The notes under the pieces: model-generated
Told to the model about the DNA's origin: nothing
The model's input: only the letters and a program-made list of their open reading frames with translations
The model's database searches: none
Program-made: the position numbers and the translations under genes
DNA from: Nemertoderma westbladi
Taxonomy: Eukaryota; Xenacoelomorpha; Nemertodermatida; Nemertodermatidae
Direction of reading: 5' to 3'
NCBI GenBank assembly: GCA_032718475.1
Contig: JAUCBJ010003271.1
Coordinates: 1 to 43,296 of the forward strand
DNA length: 43,296 nucleotides
Shown: positions 1 to 13,200 of the stretch, piece after piece
Position numbering within the stretch: position 1 is the first letter of the stretch
Layout: every line of letters begins with the position of its first letter

Positions 1-1111
1 TAATAGAGAACATGGACTCGTATTCATTTATTTAGTTAATTCAATGCAAAATATTATATTAATATAAATTATTAATCTCAAATTAAATTAAAAAAAAAAA
101 AAAAAAAAAAATTGTGAAAAAAGTTTTTGAAAAATTGTTTTATTGATTTAAACGCGTTTTAGAACGATTCCATGCGTTTTAAAGAGAATCCAGATTTTTT
201 CTTAAAAATGTTCTAGAACATATCATTTTTTTTTATTAATAGTAAACATGTTCTCGAACATTTTCTATACAAATAGTAACAAGAACTAGCTACTACAAAA
301 TATTTATAGAGGGAAGTAGGATGTCGGAACCAGTGTTGAAATTACTAGCTAAACCTACCTAAAACACTAGCTACCATAAAATGTTGTATCTTACTTAACG
401 AGGATGCTTCAATTACGTCCATTGACCAAATTGCAGCCAATGAAAACTTATAGAACTCTCCCCATATCAAAATATCTAAATATGTCAGTCTGAAAGTCGG
501 CCTTCAGTTATTTGCAGTGCTGACATTTGCTAGGCCTTTAGTATAGAACGCCATGCCCGGTAGGTATGGTGGGTCGTGTGGGTGGCCCATCCTGAATCAG
601 TTTTTCCGGCTGTCAGTCAAGTTTAGCTAAACTAAAGTCTAAACTAATTGAGACGAGATTACATTGAACAATTATCAAGCTCTCTTGTCTGTGATTGGGT
701 CTCCTACTCTAATGAAACAGGCTTGTTATCACGTCAGCAGGTTGAACTTATGGCATCCATATTGTGGTTGGTTGTATTCCAGGGGCCCGCATATACCGTG
801 CATAGGCAGATCCACACCATACATAAATTCTCATAAATTATAATTATTAACGTCTGTGATTGCAGTACATCAGTGTAGATGTCATGTCTAAATAAGTTTA
901 TGAAAAATATAAAAAATAAATATGAAAAATAGGTTTTTGTGTAGCCCACAATACTGCTCCATTGAATTATATTATGCAGTTACATTGCGCCCGAAATACT
1001 AAAGGCATTGTTGAATTTTGTAATAAAATGGGTTTATTATTTTACCAGATAGACTTAAAGAATTAATGAAAAATACTTTATACTCTGAAACTATAAAGCG
1101 AATAAACTAAC
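1..1111. other. Intron or downstream part of the VWD gene, no gene seen
   Basis: AT-rich sequence with an A run at about 90-110. Short open frames on both strands show no codon pattern, domain or splice-framed exon that I can support. It is presumably intron 9 of the VWD gene. Confidence 0.5.
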
Positions 1112-1261
1112 CGCATCATTACAGGCAACAAAATCGTTCTGGCGTAATCCATAGCAAATCATCATTGCGTTGTCCCTGACATTGGGCTTCACGGTGGATT
1201 TGAGACAGGGGTTGGTCTCCTCAGCAATGTTAGGGCACAGCAGGTTGGAGCCGATTTGGAC
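1112..1261 (-). CDS. VWD gene coding exon 9: C8-like region
   Basis: 150 bp, exactly 50 codons, acceptor TTTGATTTAG and donor GTTAGT. It starts VQIGSNLLCPNIAEETNPCL and ends MMICYGLRQNDFVACNDA. The spacing C..P-C...V-x-P......C-Y-G-L......C-x-x-A resembles the C8 region that follows VWD domains. This is the last exon I can find; the gene continues left of the window. Confidence 0.8.
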
Positions 1262-4200
1262 CTAAATCAAACCAGATAGATCCGTGATGTAAATAAATAT
1301 ATAATATGAACTCATTTTGGAATTCACGCTATCGGTACAATATTTGCGGATCATTCCGATTCATTTCTTTATCATGAATTTTTTCTTTTGAATTTCTTTT
1401 GCATGAATTTCCATAATTATTTTGAACTACATTAATGACTAAACCCTCACCTGATTGTATTCATTACAATTTTGTCGAAATGGTAAAATCCCCGGTCAAT
1501 TTTATTGACTGTAAATGATTACATTTAACGCGAGCAATGCAAGTTTTCTGAATCTTATCATATATTCATTAATATTTATTAATATATAGTTTATCATTTG
1601 GTGGGTTATGTCAAAGCATACACCAATTAAAATTCATGCTTGAATATATAAATTATTTTAATGGTTATCGAAATTTTCTCTTTATAAATTATTGTGTTTC
1701 TGCGAAATCTTTCCATGCTATTATTGTGGTTCAAATCTTAGCTCATTTTCGATATTTTATACAATTTCAAAAATATATTATTTTCTATTAAACGACTTGT
1801 ACTGCAATCTTATAAAGAGCTGGCACCACACCATACAGACGTTCCATAATTAGTGTACTGTTACCATGACACTAGACCATACAGACCTTCCATGAGTTTG
1901 CAAACTCGCTCGTGTATGTTGCCTGTGTCCCATCCCTCTTCTTTAGGTCGTCCAAAATCTCATTGGAATAAGTTCCACAAAGACCTACAATGGAAAAAAA
2001 TTAATGGGGTTCTAAAATAATTCGGTATAAATGGGTATATATTTTGAAGATTAGTTTTAATCAACTTATTGTCCTATTGCTTTGGTTGCATCAAATATGT
2101 TCTCACGGTTTTCGTCGTGAATCCAGTCGCCAACCAATGAATAAATTAATGCTTTCTCTTTGTGCTGCCTCATGGAGTGATTAAGTATGATGGAAAGCCA
2201 TTGACGTTCTTGAGACGCCTTTTAAAGGACACTGGCCTTGAAGATGCGGATGATCTAGCAAATGTCATGGGTGATAGGGAGTTGTGGCGGCGAAATTTTG
2301 TCGCCAAGCCGGCACATCATTCTTAATATATATGTAATATATATATTGCAGCATGCCTTAAGAGTAGTAGTGGTAGACTGCTGAAACATATTGTATCTGA
2401 CTCTGACATGAAAACATATCATCAAGGCAGGCCAATTTGTTTATAATTATTTTTTAGCTAGATCATGCATATTTCTATGTATTCATAATGCAGTGCGATT
2501 AAACGATCTTCTGTCACCTGTCATGATCTTCTTCATTTTTGCAGACATATAAAGATTATAAATCATAAGTATAATAAAATAATATAAATTGCTTTGAACT
2601 TTTAGCCCTTATGGTGTGATATATAATATAGTAAACACTGCCTTACCTTCCGTCTTCATTAAGTGACCCTTTTCGGCAGTGACATAAATCGACCCGGCCT
2701 GATTCCACTTCACTTTGAGGCCGAAACTTTCCGCATCCAGGTAAACAAAGTCCCCAACAATCTCGACAGTAATGGAACTATTGAAAAGGTGAAAAAATGG
2801 TGAATACATTCATAATGGCAGAGTAACTACTATATGCTAAGTTAACTGTTTATCAAATGTTGGAGTATACCCCTCCCACCCAATTTTTCTACATATGATA
2901 GATATCGCATGAAATTGGAAATAGAGATAGTTTCACCTGCATCTTCCTTTCTGGTTGGGCGAAATTTTAATTTTCGCTTTCATTCCTTAGATACTAGCGT
3001 TTTAAAAGGTGTTGTCGTCGGTTGGCACCAGTTAAAGCGAAGTAGTATCTAAATTTCGTTGAAAAATAGCTGAGATACGGGCGTTCGAAATTTACATGGT
3101 TATTTGTATCTGCGATAAGCTATTTTATTCAGTTTAATAAATACACCATATTCAGGATCATTTTGGTTTTCTCATAAGTGGGGGCGTGTCACTAAATTAT
3201 GGCATTGTATTCCATGCATGGTGAATAGCAATGGTCAAAATAAACATAATAACCGCCCTGAATAAACATGATATAAAATCAATTAGAAATGCTAAAAGGA
3301 AAGCAAATTAAGATACTAACTTTACAATCAAAGAATTAGTCAAATCTCTTTTAACTCCATTTATATAAACGTCAGTTCCTACGGCAGTTATTGCTTGGTC
3401 GTTGGCGAAGGAAATTGACAGAGTCTTCACACAATTATCGTAATCCAGGCATCCAGACATATCGACAACAACCTTTATGTATTAAAACAATGTATAAGTA
3501 TAAGTAAGTACTGTATCTTTAGTGATAAGGAAACTATTATGGAGGGTGTCTGCCCTGTAGTTTCCACTTTCTCAACTAGTGGTTAATTCTTGCCTTAACG
3601 CCCCTGGAGAGTCTGAAGTGGCTAGCCCACCAAGTCTTTCATTCTTTCACTGGTCGATAAATGGAAGCAGATTGGAAGGAGTTTTACTGCGGAAGATCAC
3701 CATTATTGGTGGTAAACAGGCGGCATTCATTGGCTAATTGAGACTAAGAAAAATATTCTTCCATTCCAAGTTCGGAAGTTCTATCTTTACCGGAAAAAAG
3801 TAAATCAAATGTATTTATATGGGACACTCTCTTTCTCCCACCTGGATTTACGCTGTTATCTTGTCTTTTTGTCTTGTATTGTGATACACAAGGGCAGGAT
3901 GGAAATTAAATTTTAAGTTTAAAATTTATGTTCAATCATAATAACACTGAAAACGGATAAAATAAGAACTTACAGACCAAAGACCATCTGTTGATTCGGC
4001 AAGTGTGTAGAGGCATTTACCAGGGTAGTTGTATTTAACGCCATCAAACGTTCTGTAATGGTATCGGCCATGCGCAACACAAGTCGCGAAAATTCTGTCC
4101 TGTGGTGGTGCCATGGGTACAACTGAAATGTAATAGGTTTAATGGCAAAAACTGCGGGAGATATACTGTGAATGGAGTACATACTGTGAATGGAGTACAA

Positions 4201-7200
4201 ACTGTGAATGGAGTACATAACTGTGAATGGAGTACATAACTGTGAATGGAGTATAAACTGTTAATGGAGTACATAAGTGTGAATGGAGTACATACTGTGA
4301 ATGGAGTACAAACTGTGAATGGAGTACATACTGTGAATGGAGTACAAACTGTGAATGGAGTACATACTGTGAATGGAGTACAAACTGTTAATGGAGTACA
4401 TAAGTGTGAATGGAGTACATACTGTGAATGAAGTACAGACTGTGAATGGAGTACAAACTGTGAATGGAGTACAAACTGTGAATGGAGTACAAACTGTGAA
4501 TGGAGTACATAACTGTGAATGGAGTACAAACTGTGAATGGAGTACATACTGTGAATGGAGTACAAACTGTGAATGGAGTACATACTGTGAATGGAGTACA
4601 TACTGTGAATGGAGTACATAACTGTGAATGGAGTACATAACTGTGAATGGAGTACATACTGTGAATGGAGTACATACTGTGAATGGAGTACATAACTGTG
4701 AATGGAGTACATACTGTGAATGGAGTACATACTGTGAATGGAGTACATAACTGTGAATGGAGTACATACTGTGAATGGAGTACAAACTGTTAATGGAGTA
4801 CATAAGTGTGAATGGAGTACATACTGTGAATGAAGTACAGACTGTGAATGGAGTACAAACTGTGAATGGAGTACAAACTGTGAATGGAGTACATAACTGT
4901 GAATGGAGTACAAACTGTGAATGGAGTACATAACTGTGAATGGAGTACAAACTGTGAATGGAGTACAAACTGTGAATGGAGTACAAACTGTGAATGGAGT
5001 ACATAACTGTGAATGGAGTACAAACTGTGAATGGAGTACATACTGTGAATGGAGTACAAACTGTGAATGGAGTACATACTGTGAATGGAGTACATACTGT
5101 GAATGGAGTACATAACTGTGAATGGAGTACATACTGTTAATGGAGTACATAAGTGTGAATGGAGTACATACTGTGAATGGAGTACATAAGTGTGAATGGA
5201 GTACATACTGTGAATGGAGTACAAACTGTTAATGGAGTACATAAGTGTGAATGGAGTACATACTGTGAATGGAGTACAAACTGTGAATGGAGTACATACT
5301 GTGAATGGAGTACAAACTGTGAATGGAGTACATACTGTGAATGGAGTACATACTGTGAATGGAGTACATAACTGTGAATGGAGTACATACTGTTAATGGA
5401 GTACATAAGTGTGAATGGAGTACATACTGTGAATGGAGTACATAAGTGTGAATGGAGTACATACTGTGAATGGAGTACAAACTGTTAATGGAGTACATAA
5501 GTGTGAATGGAGTACATACTGTGAATGAAGTACAGACTGTGAATGGAGTACAAACTGTGAATGGAGTACAAACTGTGAATTGAGTACATACTGTGAATGG
5601 AGTACATAACTGTTAATGGAGTACATAAGTGTGAATGGAGTACATACTGTGAATGGAGTACATAAGTGTGAATGGAGTACATACTGTGAATGGAGTACAA
5701 ACTGTTAATGGAGTACATAAGTGTGAATGGAGTACATACTGTGAATGAAGTACAGACTGTGAATGGAGTACAAACTGTGAATGGAGTACAAACTGTGAAT
5801 TGAGTACATACTGTGAATGGAGTACATAACTGTGAATGGAGTACATACTGTGAATGGAGTACATAACTGTGAATGGAGTACAAACTGTGAATGGAGTACA
5901 AACTGTGAGTGGAGTACAAACTGTGAGTGGAGTACAAACTGTGAATGGAGTACAAACTATGAATGGAGTACAAACTGTGAATGGAGTACAAACTGTGAAT
6001 GGAGTACATAACTGTGAATGGAGTACATAACTGTGAATGGATTACAAACTGTGAATGGAGTACATAACTGTGAATGGAGTACAAACTGTGAATGGAGTAC
6101 AAACTGTGAGTGGAGTACAAACTGTGAGTGGAGTACAAACTGTGAATGGAGTACAAACTATGAATGGAGTACAAACTGTGAATGGAGTACAAACTGTGAA
6201 TGGAGTACATAACTGTGAATGGAGTACATAACTGTGAATGGATTACAAACTGTGAATGGAGTACATAACTGTGAATGGAGTACATACTGAGAATGGAGTA
6301 CAAACTGTTAATGGAGTACATACTGTGAATGGAGTACATACTGTGAATGGAGTACAAACTGTGAATGGAGTACATACTGTGAATGGAGTACAAACTGTGA
6401 ATGGAGTACATACTGTGAATGGAGTACATACTGTGAATGGAGTACATAACTGTGAATGGAGTACATACTGTGAATGGAGTACATACTGTGAATGGAGTAC
6501 ATACTGTGAATGGAGTACATAACTGTGAATGGAGTACATACTGTGAATGGAGTACATAAGTGTGAATGGAGTACATACTGTGAATGGAGTACAAACTGTT
6601 AATGGAGTACATAAGTGTGAATGGAGTACATACTGTGAATGAAGTACAGACTGTGAATGGAGTACAAACTGTGAATGGAGTACAAACTGTGAATTGAGTA
6701 CATACTGTGAATGGAGTACATAACTGTGAATGGAGTACATACTGTGAATGGAGTACAAACTGTTAATGGAGTACATAAGTGTGAATGGAGTACATACTGT
6801 GAATGAAGTACAGACTGTGAATGGAGTACAAACTGTGAATGGAGTACAAACTGTGAATTGAGTACATACTGTGAATGGAGTACAAACTGTGAATGGAGTA
6901 CATACTGTGAATGGAGTACATACTGTGAATGGAGTACATAACTGTGAATGGAGTACATACTGTGAATGGAGTACAAACTGTTAATGGAGTACAAACTGTG
7001 AATGGAGTACATAACTGTGAATGGAGTACATAACTGTGAATGGAGTACTTAACTGTGAATGGAGTACATACTGTGAATGGAGTACAAACTGTTAATGGAG
7101 TACATACTGTGAATGGAGTACATACTGTGAATGGAGTACAAACTGTGAATGGAGTACATACTGTGAATGGAGTACAAACTGTGAATGGAGTACATACTGT

Positions 7201-10200
7201 GAATGGAGTACATACTGTGAATGGAGTACATAACTGTGAATGGAGTACATACTGTGAATGGAGTACATACTGTGAATGGAGTACATACTGTGAATGGAGT
7301 ACATACTGTGAATGGAGTACATACTGTGAATGGAGTACATAACTGTGAATTGAGTACATACTGTGAATGGAGTACATAACTGTGAATGGAGTACATACTG
7401 TTAATGGAGTACATAAGTGTGAATGGAGTACATACTGTGAATGAAGTACAGACTGTGAATGGAGTACAAACTGTGAATGGAGTACAAACTGTGAATTGAG
7501 TACATACTGTGAATGGAGTACAAACTGTGAATGGAGTACATACTGTGAATGGAGTACATACTGTGAATGGAGTACATAACTGTGAATGGAGTACATACTG
7601 TGAATGGAGTACATACTGTTAATGGAGTACATAAGTGTGAATGGAGTACATACTGTGAATGAAGTACAGACTGTGAATGGAGTACAAACTGTGAATGGAG
7701 TACAAACTGTGAATTGAGTACATACTGTGAATGGAGTACATAACTGTGAATGGAGTACATACTGTGAATGGAGTACAAACTGTGAATGGAGTACATAACT
7801 GTGAATGGAGTACATACTGTGAATGGAGTACAAACTGTGAATGGAGTACATACTGTGAATGGAGTACATACTGTGAATGGAGTACAAACTGTGAATGGAG
7901 TACATACTGTGAATGGAGTACAAACTGTGAATGGAGTACATACTGTGAATGGAGTACATACTGTGAATGGAGTACATAACTGTGAATGGAGTACATGCTG
8001 TGAATGGAGTACAAACTGTGAATGGAGTACATACTGTGAATGGAGTACAAACTGTGAATGGAGTACATACTGTGAATGGAGTACATACTGTGAATGGAGT
8101 ACATAACTGTGAATGGAGTACATACTGTGAATGGAGTACAAACTGTTAATGGAGTACATAAGTGTGAATGGAGTACATACTGTGAATGAAGTACAGACTG
8201 TGAATGGAGTACAAACTGTGAATGGAGTACAAACTGTGAATTGAGTACATACTGTGAATGGAGTACATAACTGTGAATGGAGTACATACTGTGAATGGAG
8301 TACAAACTGTTAATGGAGTACATAAGTGTGAATGGAGTACATACTGTGAATGAAGTACAGACTGTGAATGGAGTACAAACTGTGAATGGAGTACAAACTG
8401 TGAATTGAGTACATACTGTGAATGGAGTACATAACTGTGAATGGAGTACATACTGTGAATGGAGTACAAACTGTTAATGGAGTACATAAGTGTGAATGGA
8501 GTACATACTGTGAATGAAGTACAGACTGTGAATGGAGTACAAACTGTGAATGCAGTACAAACTGTGAATTGAGTACACACTGTGAATGGAGTACATACTG
8601 TGAATGGAGTACATAACTGTGAATGGAGTACATACTGTGAATGGAGTACATACTGTGAATGGAGTACATAACTGTGAATGGAGTACATACTGTGAATGGA
8701 GTACAAACTGTTAATGGAGTACATAAGTGTGAATGGAGTACATACTGTGAATGAAGTACAGACTGTGAATGGAGTACAAACTGTGAATGGAGTACAAACT
8801 GTGAATTGAGTACACACTGTGAATGGAGTACATACTGTGAATGGAGTACATACTGTGAATGGCGTACAAACTGTGAATTGAGTACACACTGTGAATGGAG
8901 TACATACTGTGAATGGAGTACATACTGTGAATGGAGTACATAAGTGTGAATGGAGTACAAACTGTGAATGGAGTACATACTGTGAATGGAGTACATACTG
9001 TGAATGGAGTACATACTGTGAATGGAGTACATAAGTGTGAATGTAATACATACTGTGAATGGAGTACAAACTGTGAATGGAGTACATACTGTGAATTGAG
9101 TACAATCTGTGAATGGAGTATAAACTGTGAATGGAGTACATACTGTGAATGGAGTACATACTGTGAATGGAGTACAAACTGTGAATGGAGTACATACTGT
9201 GAATGGAATACATACTGTGAATGGAGTACATACTGTGAATGGAGTACATACTGTGAATGGAGTACAAACTTTGACTGGAATACAAACAGTGAATGGAGTA
9301 CAGACTGTGAAAGGAATACAAACTGTGAATGGAGTACATACTGTGAATGGAGTAGATACTGTGAATGGAATACAAACTGTGAATGGAATACATACTGTGA
9401 AAGGAATACAAACTGTGAATGGAGTACATACTGTGAATGGAGTACATACTGTGAATGGAATACAAACTGTGAATGGAATACATACTGTGAAAGGAATACA
9501 AACTGTGAATGGAGTACATACTGTGAATGGAGTATAAACTGTGAATGGATTACATACTGTGAATGGAGTACATACTGTGAATGGAGTACAAACTTTGAAT
9601 GGAATACAAACAGTGAATGGAGTACATACTGTGAATGGAGTACATAAGTGTGAATGGATTACAAACTGTGAATGGAGTACATAAGTGTGAATGGAGTACA
9701 TACTGTGAATGGAATACATACTGTGAATAGAGTAAATACTGTGAATGGAGTACATACTGTGAATGGAGTACAAACTTTGAATGGAATACAAACAGTGAAT
9801 GGAGTACAGACTGTGAAAGGAATACAAACTGTGAATGGAGTACATACTGTGAATGGAGTACATACTGTGAATGGAATACAAACTGTGAATGGAATACATA
9901 CTGTGAAAGGAATACAAACTGTGAATGGAGTACATACTGTGAATGGAGTATAAACTGTGAATGGATTACATACTGTGAATGGAGTACATACTGTGAATGG
10001 AGTACAAACTTTGAATGGAATACAAACAGTGAATGGAGTACATACTGTGAATGGAGTACATAAGTGTGAATGGATTACAAACTGTGAATGGAGTACATAA
10101 GTGTGAATGGAGTACAAACTGTGAATGGAGTATATACTGTGAATGGAATACAAACTGTGAATGGAGTACAAACTGTGAATTGAGTACATACTGTGAATGG

Positions 10201-13200
10201 AGTACAAACTGTGAATTGAGTACAATCTGTGAATGGAGTATAAACTGTGAATGGAGTACATACTGTGAATGGAGTACATACTGTGAATGGAGTAAAGACT
10301 GTGAATGGAGTATATACTGTGAATGGATTACAAACTGTGAATGGAGTACATAAGTGTGAATGGAGTACATACTGTGAATGGAGTACAGACTGTGAATGGA
10401 GTATATACTGTGAATGGAGTACAAACTGTGAATTGAGTACATACTGTGCATGGAGTACATACTGTGAATGGAATACATACTGTGAATGGAGTACATACTG
10501 TGAATGGAGTACATACTGTGAATGGAGTACAAACTTTGAATGGAATACAAACAGTGAATGGAGTACAGACTGTGAAAGGAGTACATAAGTGTGAATGGAT
10601 TACAAACTGTGAATGGAGTACATAAGTGTGAATGGAGTACATACTGTGAATGGAGTACAGACTGTGAATGGAGTATATACTGTGAATGGAGTACAAACTG
10701 TGAATTGAGTACAATCTGTGAATGGAGTATAAACTGTGAATGGAGTACATACTGTGAATGGAGTACATACTGTGAATGGAGTACAATCTGTGAATGGAGT
10801 ATATACTGTGAATGGAGTACAAACTGTGAATTGAGTACATACTGTGAATGGAGTACATACTGTGAATGGAATACATACTGTGAATGGAGTACATACTGTG
10901 AATGGAGTACATACTGTGAATGGAGTACAGACTGTGAATGGAGTATATACTGTGAATGGAGTACAAACTGTGAATTGAGTACATACTGTGAATGGAATAC
11001 ATACTGTGAATGGAGTACATACTGTGAATGGAGTACATAAGTGTGAATGGAGTACATACTGTGAATGGAGTACAGACTGTGAATGGAGTATATACTGTGA
11101 ATGGAGTACAAACTGTGAATTGAGTACATACTGTGAATGGAGTACATACTGTGAATGGAATACATACTGTGAATGGAGTACATACTGTGAATGGAGTACA
11201 TACTGTGAATGGAGTACAAACTGTGAATTGAGTACAATCTGTGAATGGAGTATAAACTGTGAATGGAGTACATACTGTGAATGGAGTACATACTGTGAAT
11301 GGAGTAAAGACTGTGAATGGAGTATATACTGTGAATGGAGTACATACTGTGAATGGAATACATACTGTGAATGGAGTACATACTGTGAATGGAGTACATA
11401 CTGTGAATGGAGTACAAACTGTGAATTGAGTACAATCTGTGAATGGAGTATAAACTGTGAATGGAGTACAAACTGTGAATGGAGTACATACTGTGAATGG
11501 AGTACATAACTGCAAATGGAGTACATACTGGGAATGGATTACAAACTGTGAATGGAGTACATAAGTGTGAATGGAGTACATACTGTGAATGGAGTACAGA
11601 CTGTGAATGGAGTATATACTGTGAATGGAGTACAAACTGTGAATTGAGTACATACTGTGAATGGAGTACATACTGTGAATGGAATACATACTGTGAATGG
11701 AGTACATACTGTGAATGGAATACAAACTGTGAATGGAATACATACTGTGAAAGGAGTACACACTGTGAATGGAGTACATACTGTGAATGGAGTACATACT
11801 GTGAATGGAGTACATAAGTGTGAATGGAGTACATACTGTGAATGGAATACATACTGTGAATGGAGTACATACTGTGAATGGAGTACATACTGTGAATGGA
11901 GTACATACTGTGAATGGAGTACATAAGTGTGAATGGAGTACATACTGTGAATGGAATACATACTGTGAATGGAGTACATACTGTGAATGGAGTACATACT
12001 GTGAATGGAGTACATACTGTGAATGGAGTACATAAGTGTGAATGGAGTACATACTGTGAATGGAATACATACTGTGAATGGAGTACAGACTGTGAATGGA
12101 GTACAGACTGTGAATGGAGTACATACTGTGAATGGAATACAAACTGTGAATGGAATACATACTGTGAAAGGAATACAAACTGTGAATGGAATACAAACTG
12201 TGAATGGAGTACAGACTGTGAATGGAGTACATACTGTGAATGAAGTACAGACTGTGAATGGAGTATAAACTGTGAATGGAGTACATACTGTGAATGGAGT
12301 ACATACTGTGAATGGAGTACAAACTTTGAATGGAATACAAACAGTGAATGGAGTACATACTGTGAATGGAGTACATAAGTGTGAATGGATTACAAACTGT
12401 GAATGGATTACAAACTGTGAATGGAGTACATAAGTGTGAATGGAGTACATACTGTGAATGGAATACATACTGTGAATAGAGTACATACTGTGAATGGAGT
12501 ACATACTGTGAATGGAGTACAAACTTTGAATGGAATACAAACAGTGAATGGAGTACAGACTGTGAAAGGAGTACATACTGTGAATGGAGTACAAACTGTG
12601 AATGGAGTACATACTGTGAATGGAGTACATACTGTGAATGGAATACAAACTGTGAATGGAATACATACTGTGAATGGAGTACAAACTGTGAATGGAGTAC
12701 AAACTGTGAATGGAGTACATACTGTGAATGGAGTACATACTGTGAATGGAATACAAACTGTGAATGGAATACAAACTGTGAATGGAATACATACTGTGAA
12801 TGGAGTACAAACTGTGAATGGAGTACAAACTGTGAATGGAGTACATACTGTGAATGGAGTACATAACTGTGAATGGAGTACACACTGTGAATGGAGTACA
12901 AACTGTGAATTGAGTACATACTGTGAATGGAGTACATAACTGTGAATGGAGTACACACTGTGAATGGAGTACATACTGGGAATTGAGTACATACTGTGAA
13001 TGGAGTACATAACTGTGAATGGAGTACACACTGTGAATGGAGTACAAACTGTTAATGGAGTACATACTGTGAATGGAGTACATACTGGGAATGGAATACA
13101 AACTGTGAATGGAGTACATACTGTGAATGGAGTACATAACTGTGAATGGAGTACACACTGTGAATGGAGTACAAACTGTTAATGGAGTACATACTGTGAA

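Noticed and set aside
648-949. Small open frames at the left edge
   Set aside because: No recognisable domain and no splice framing that continues exon 9.
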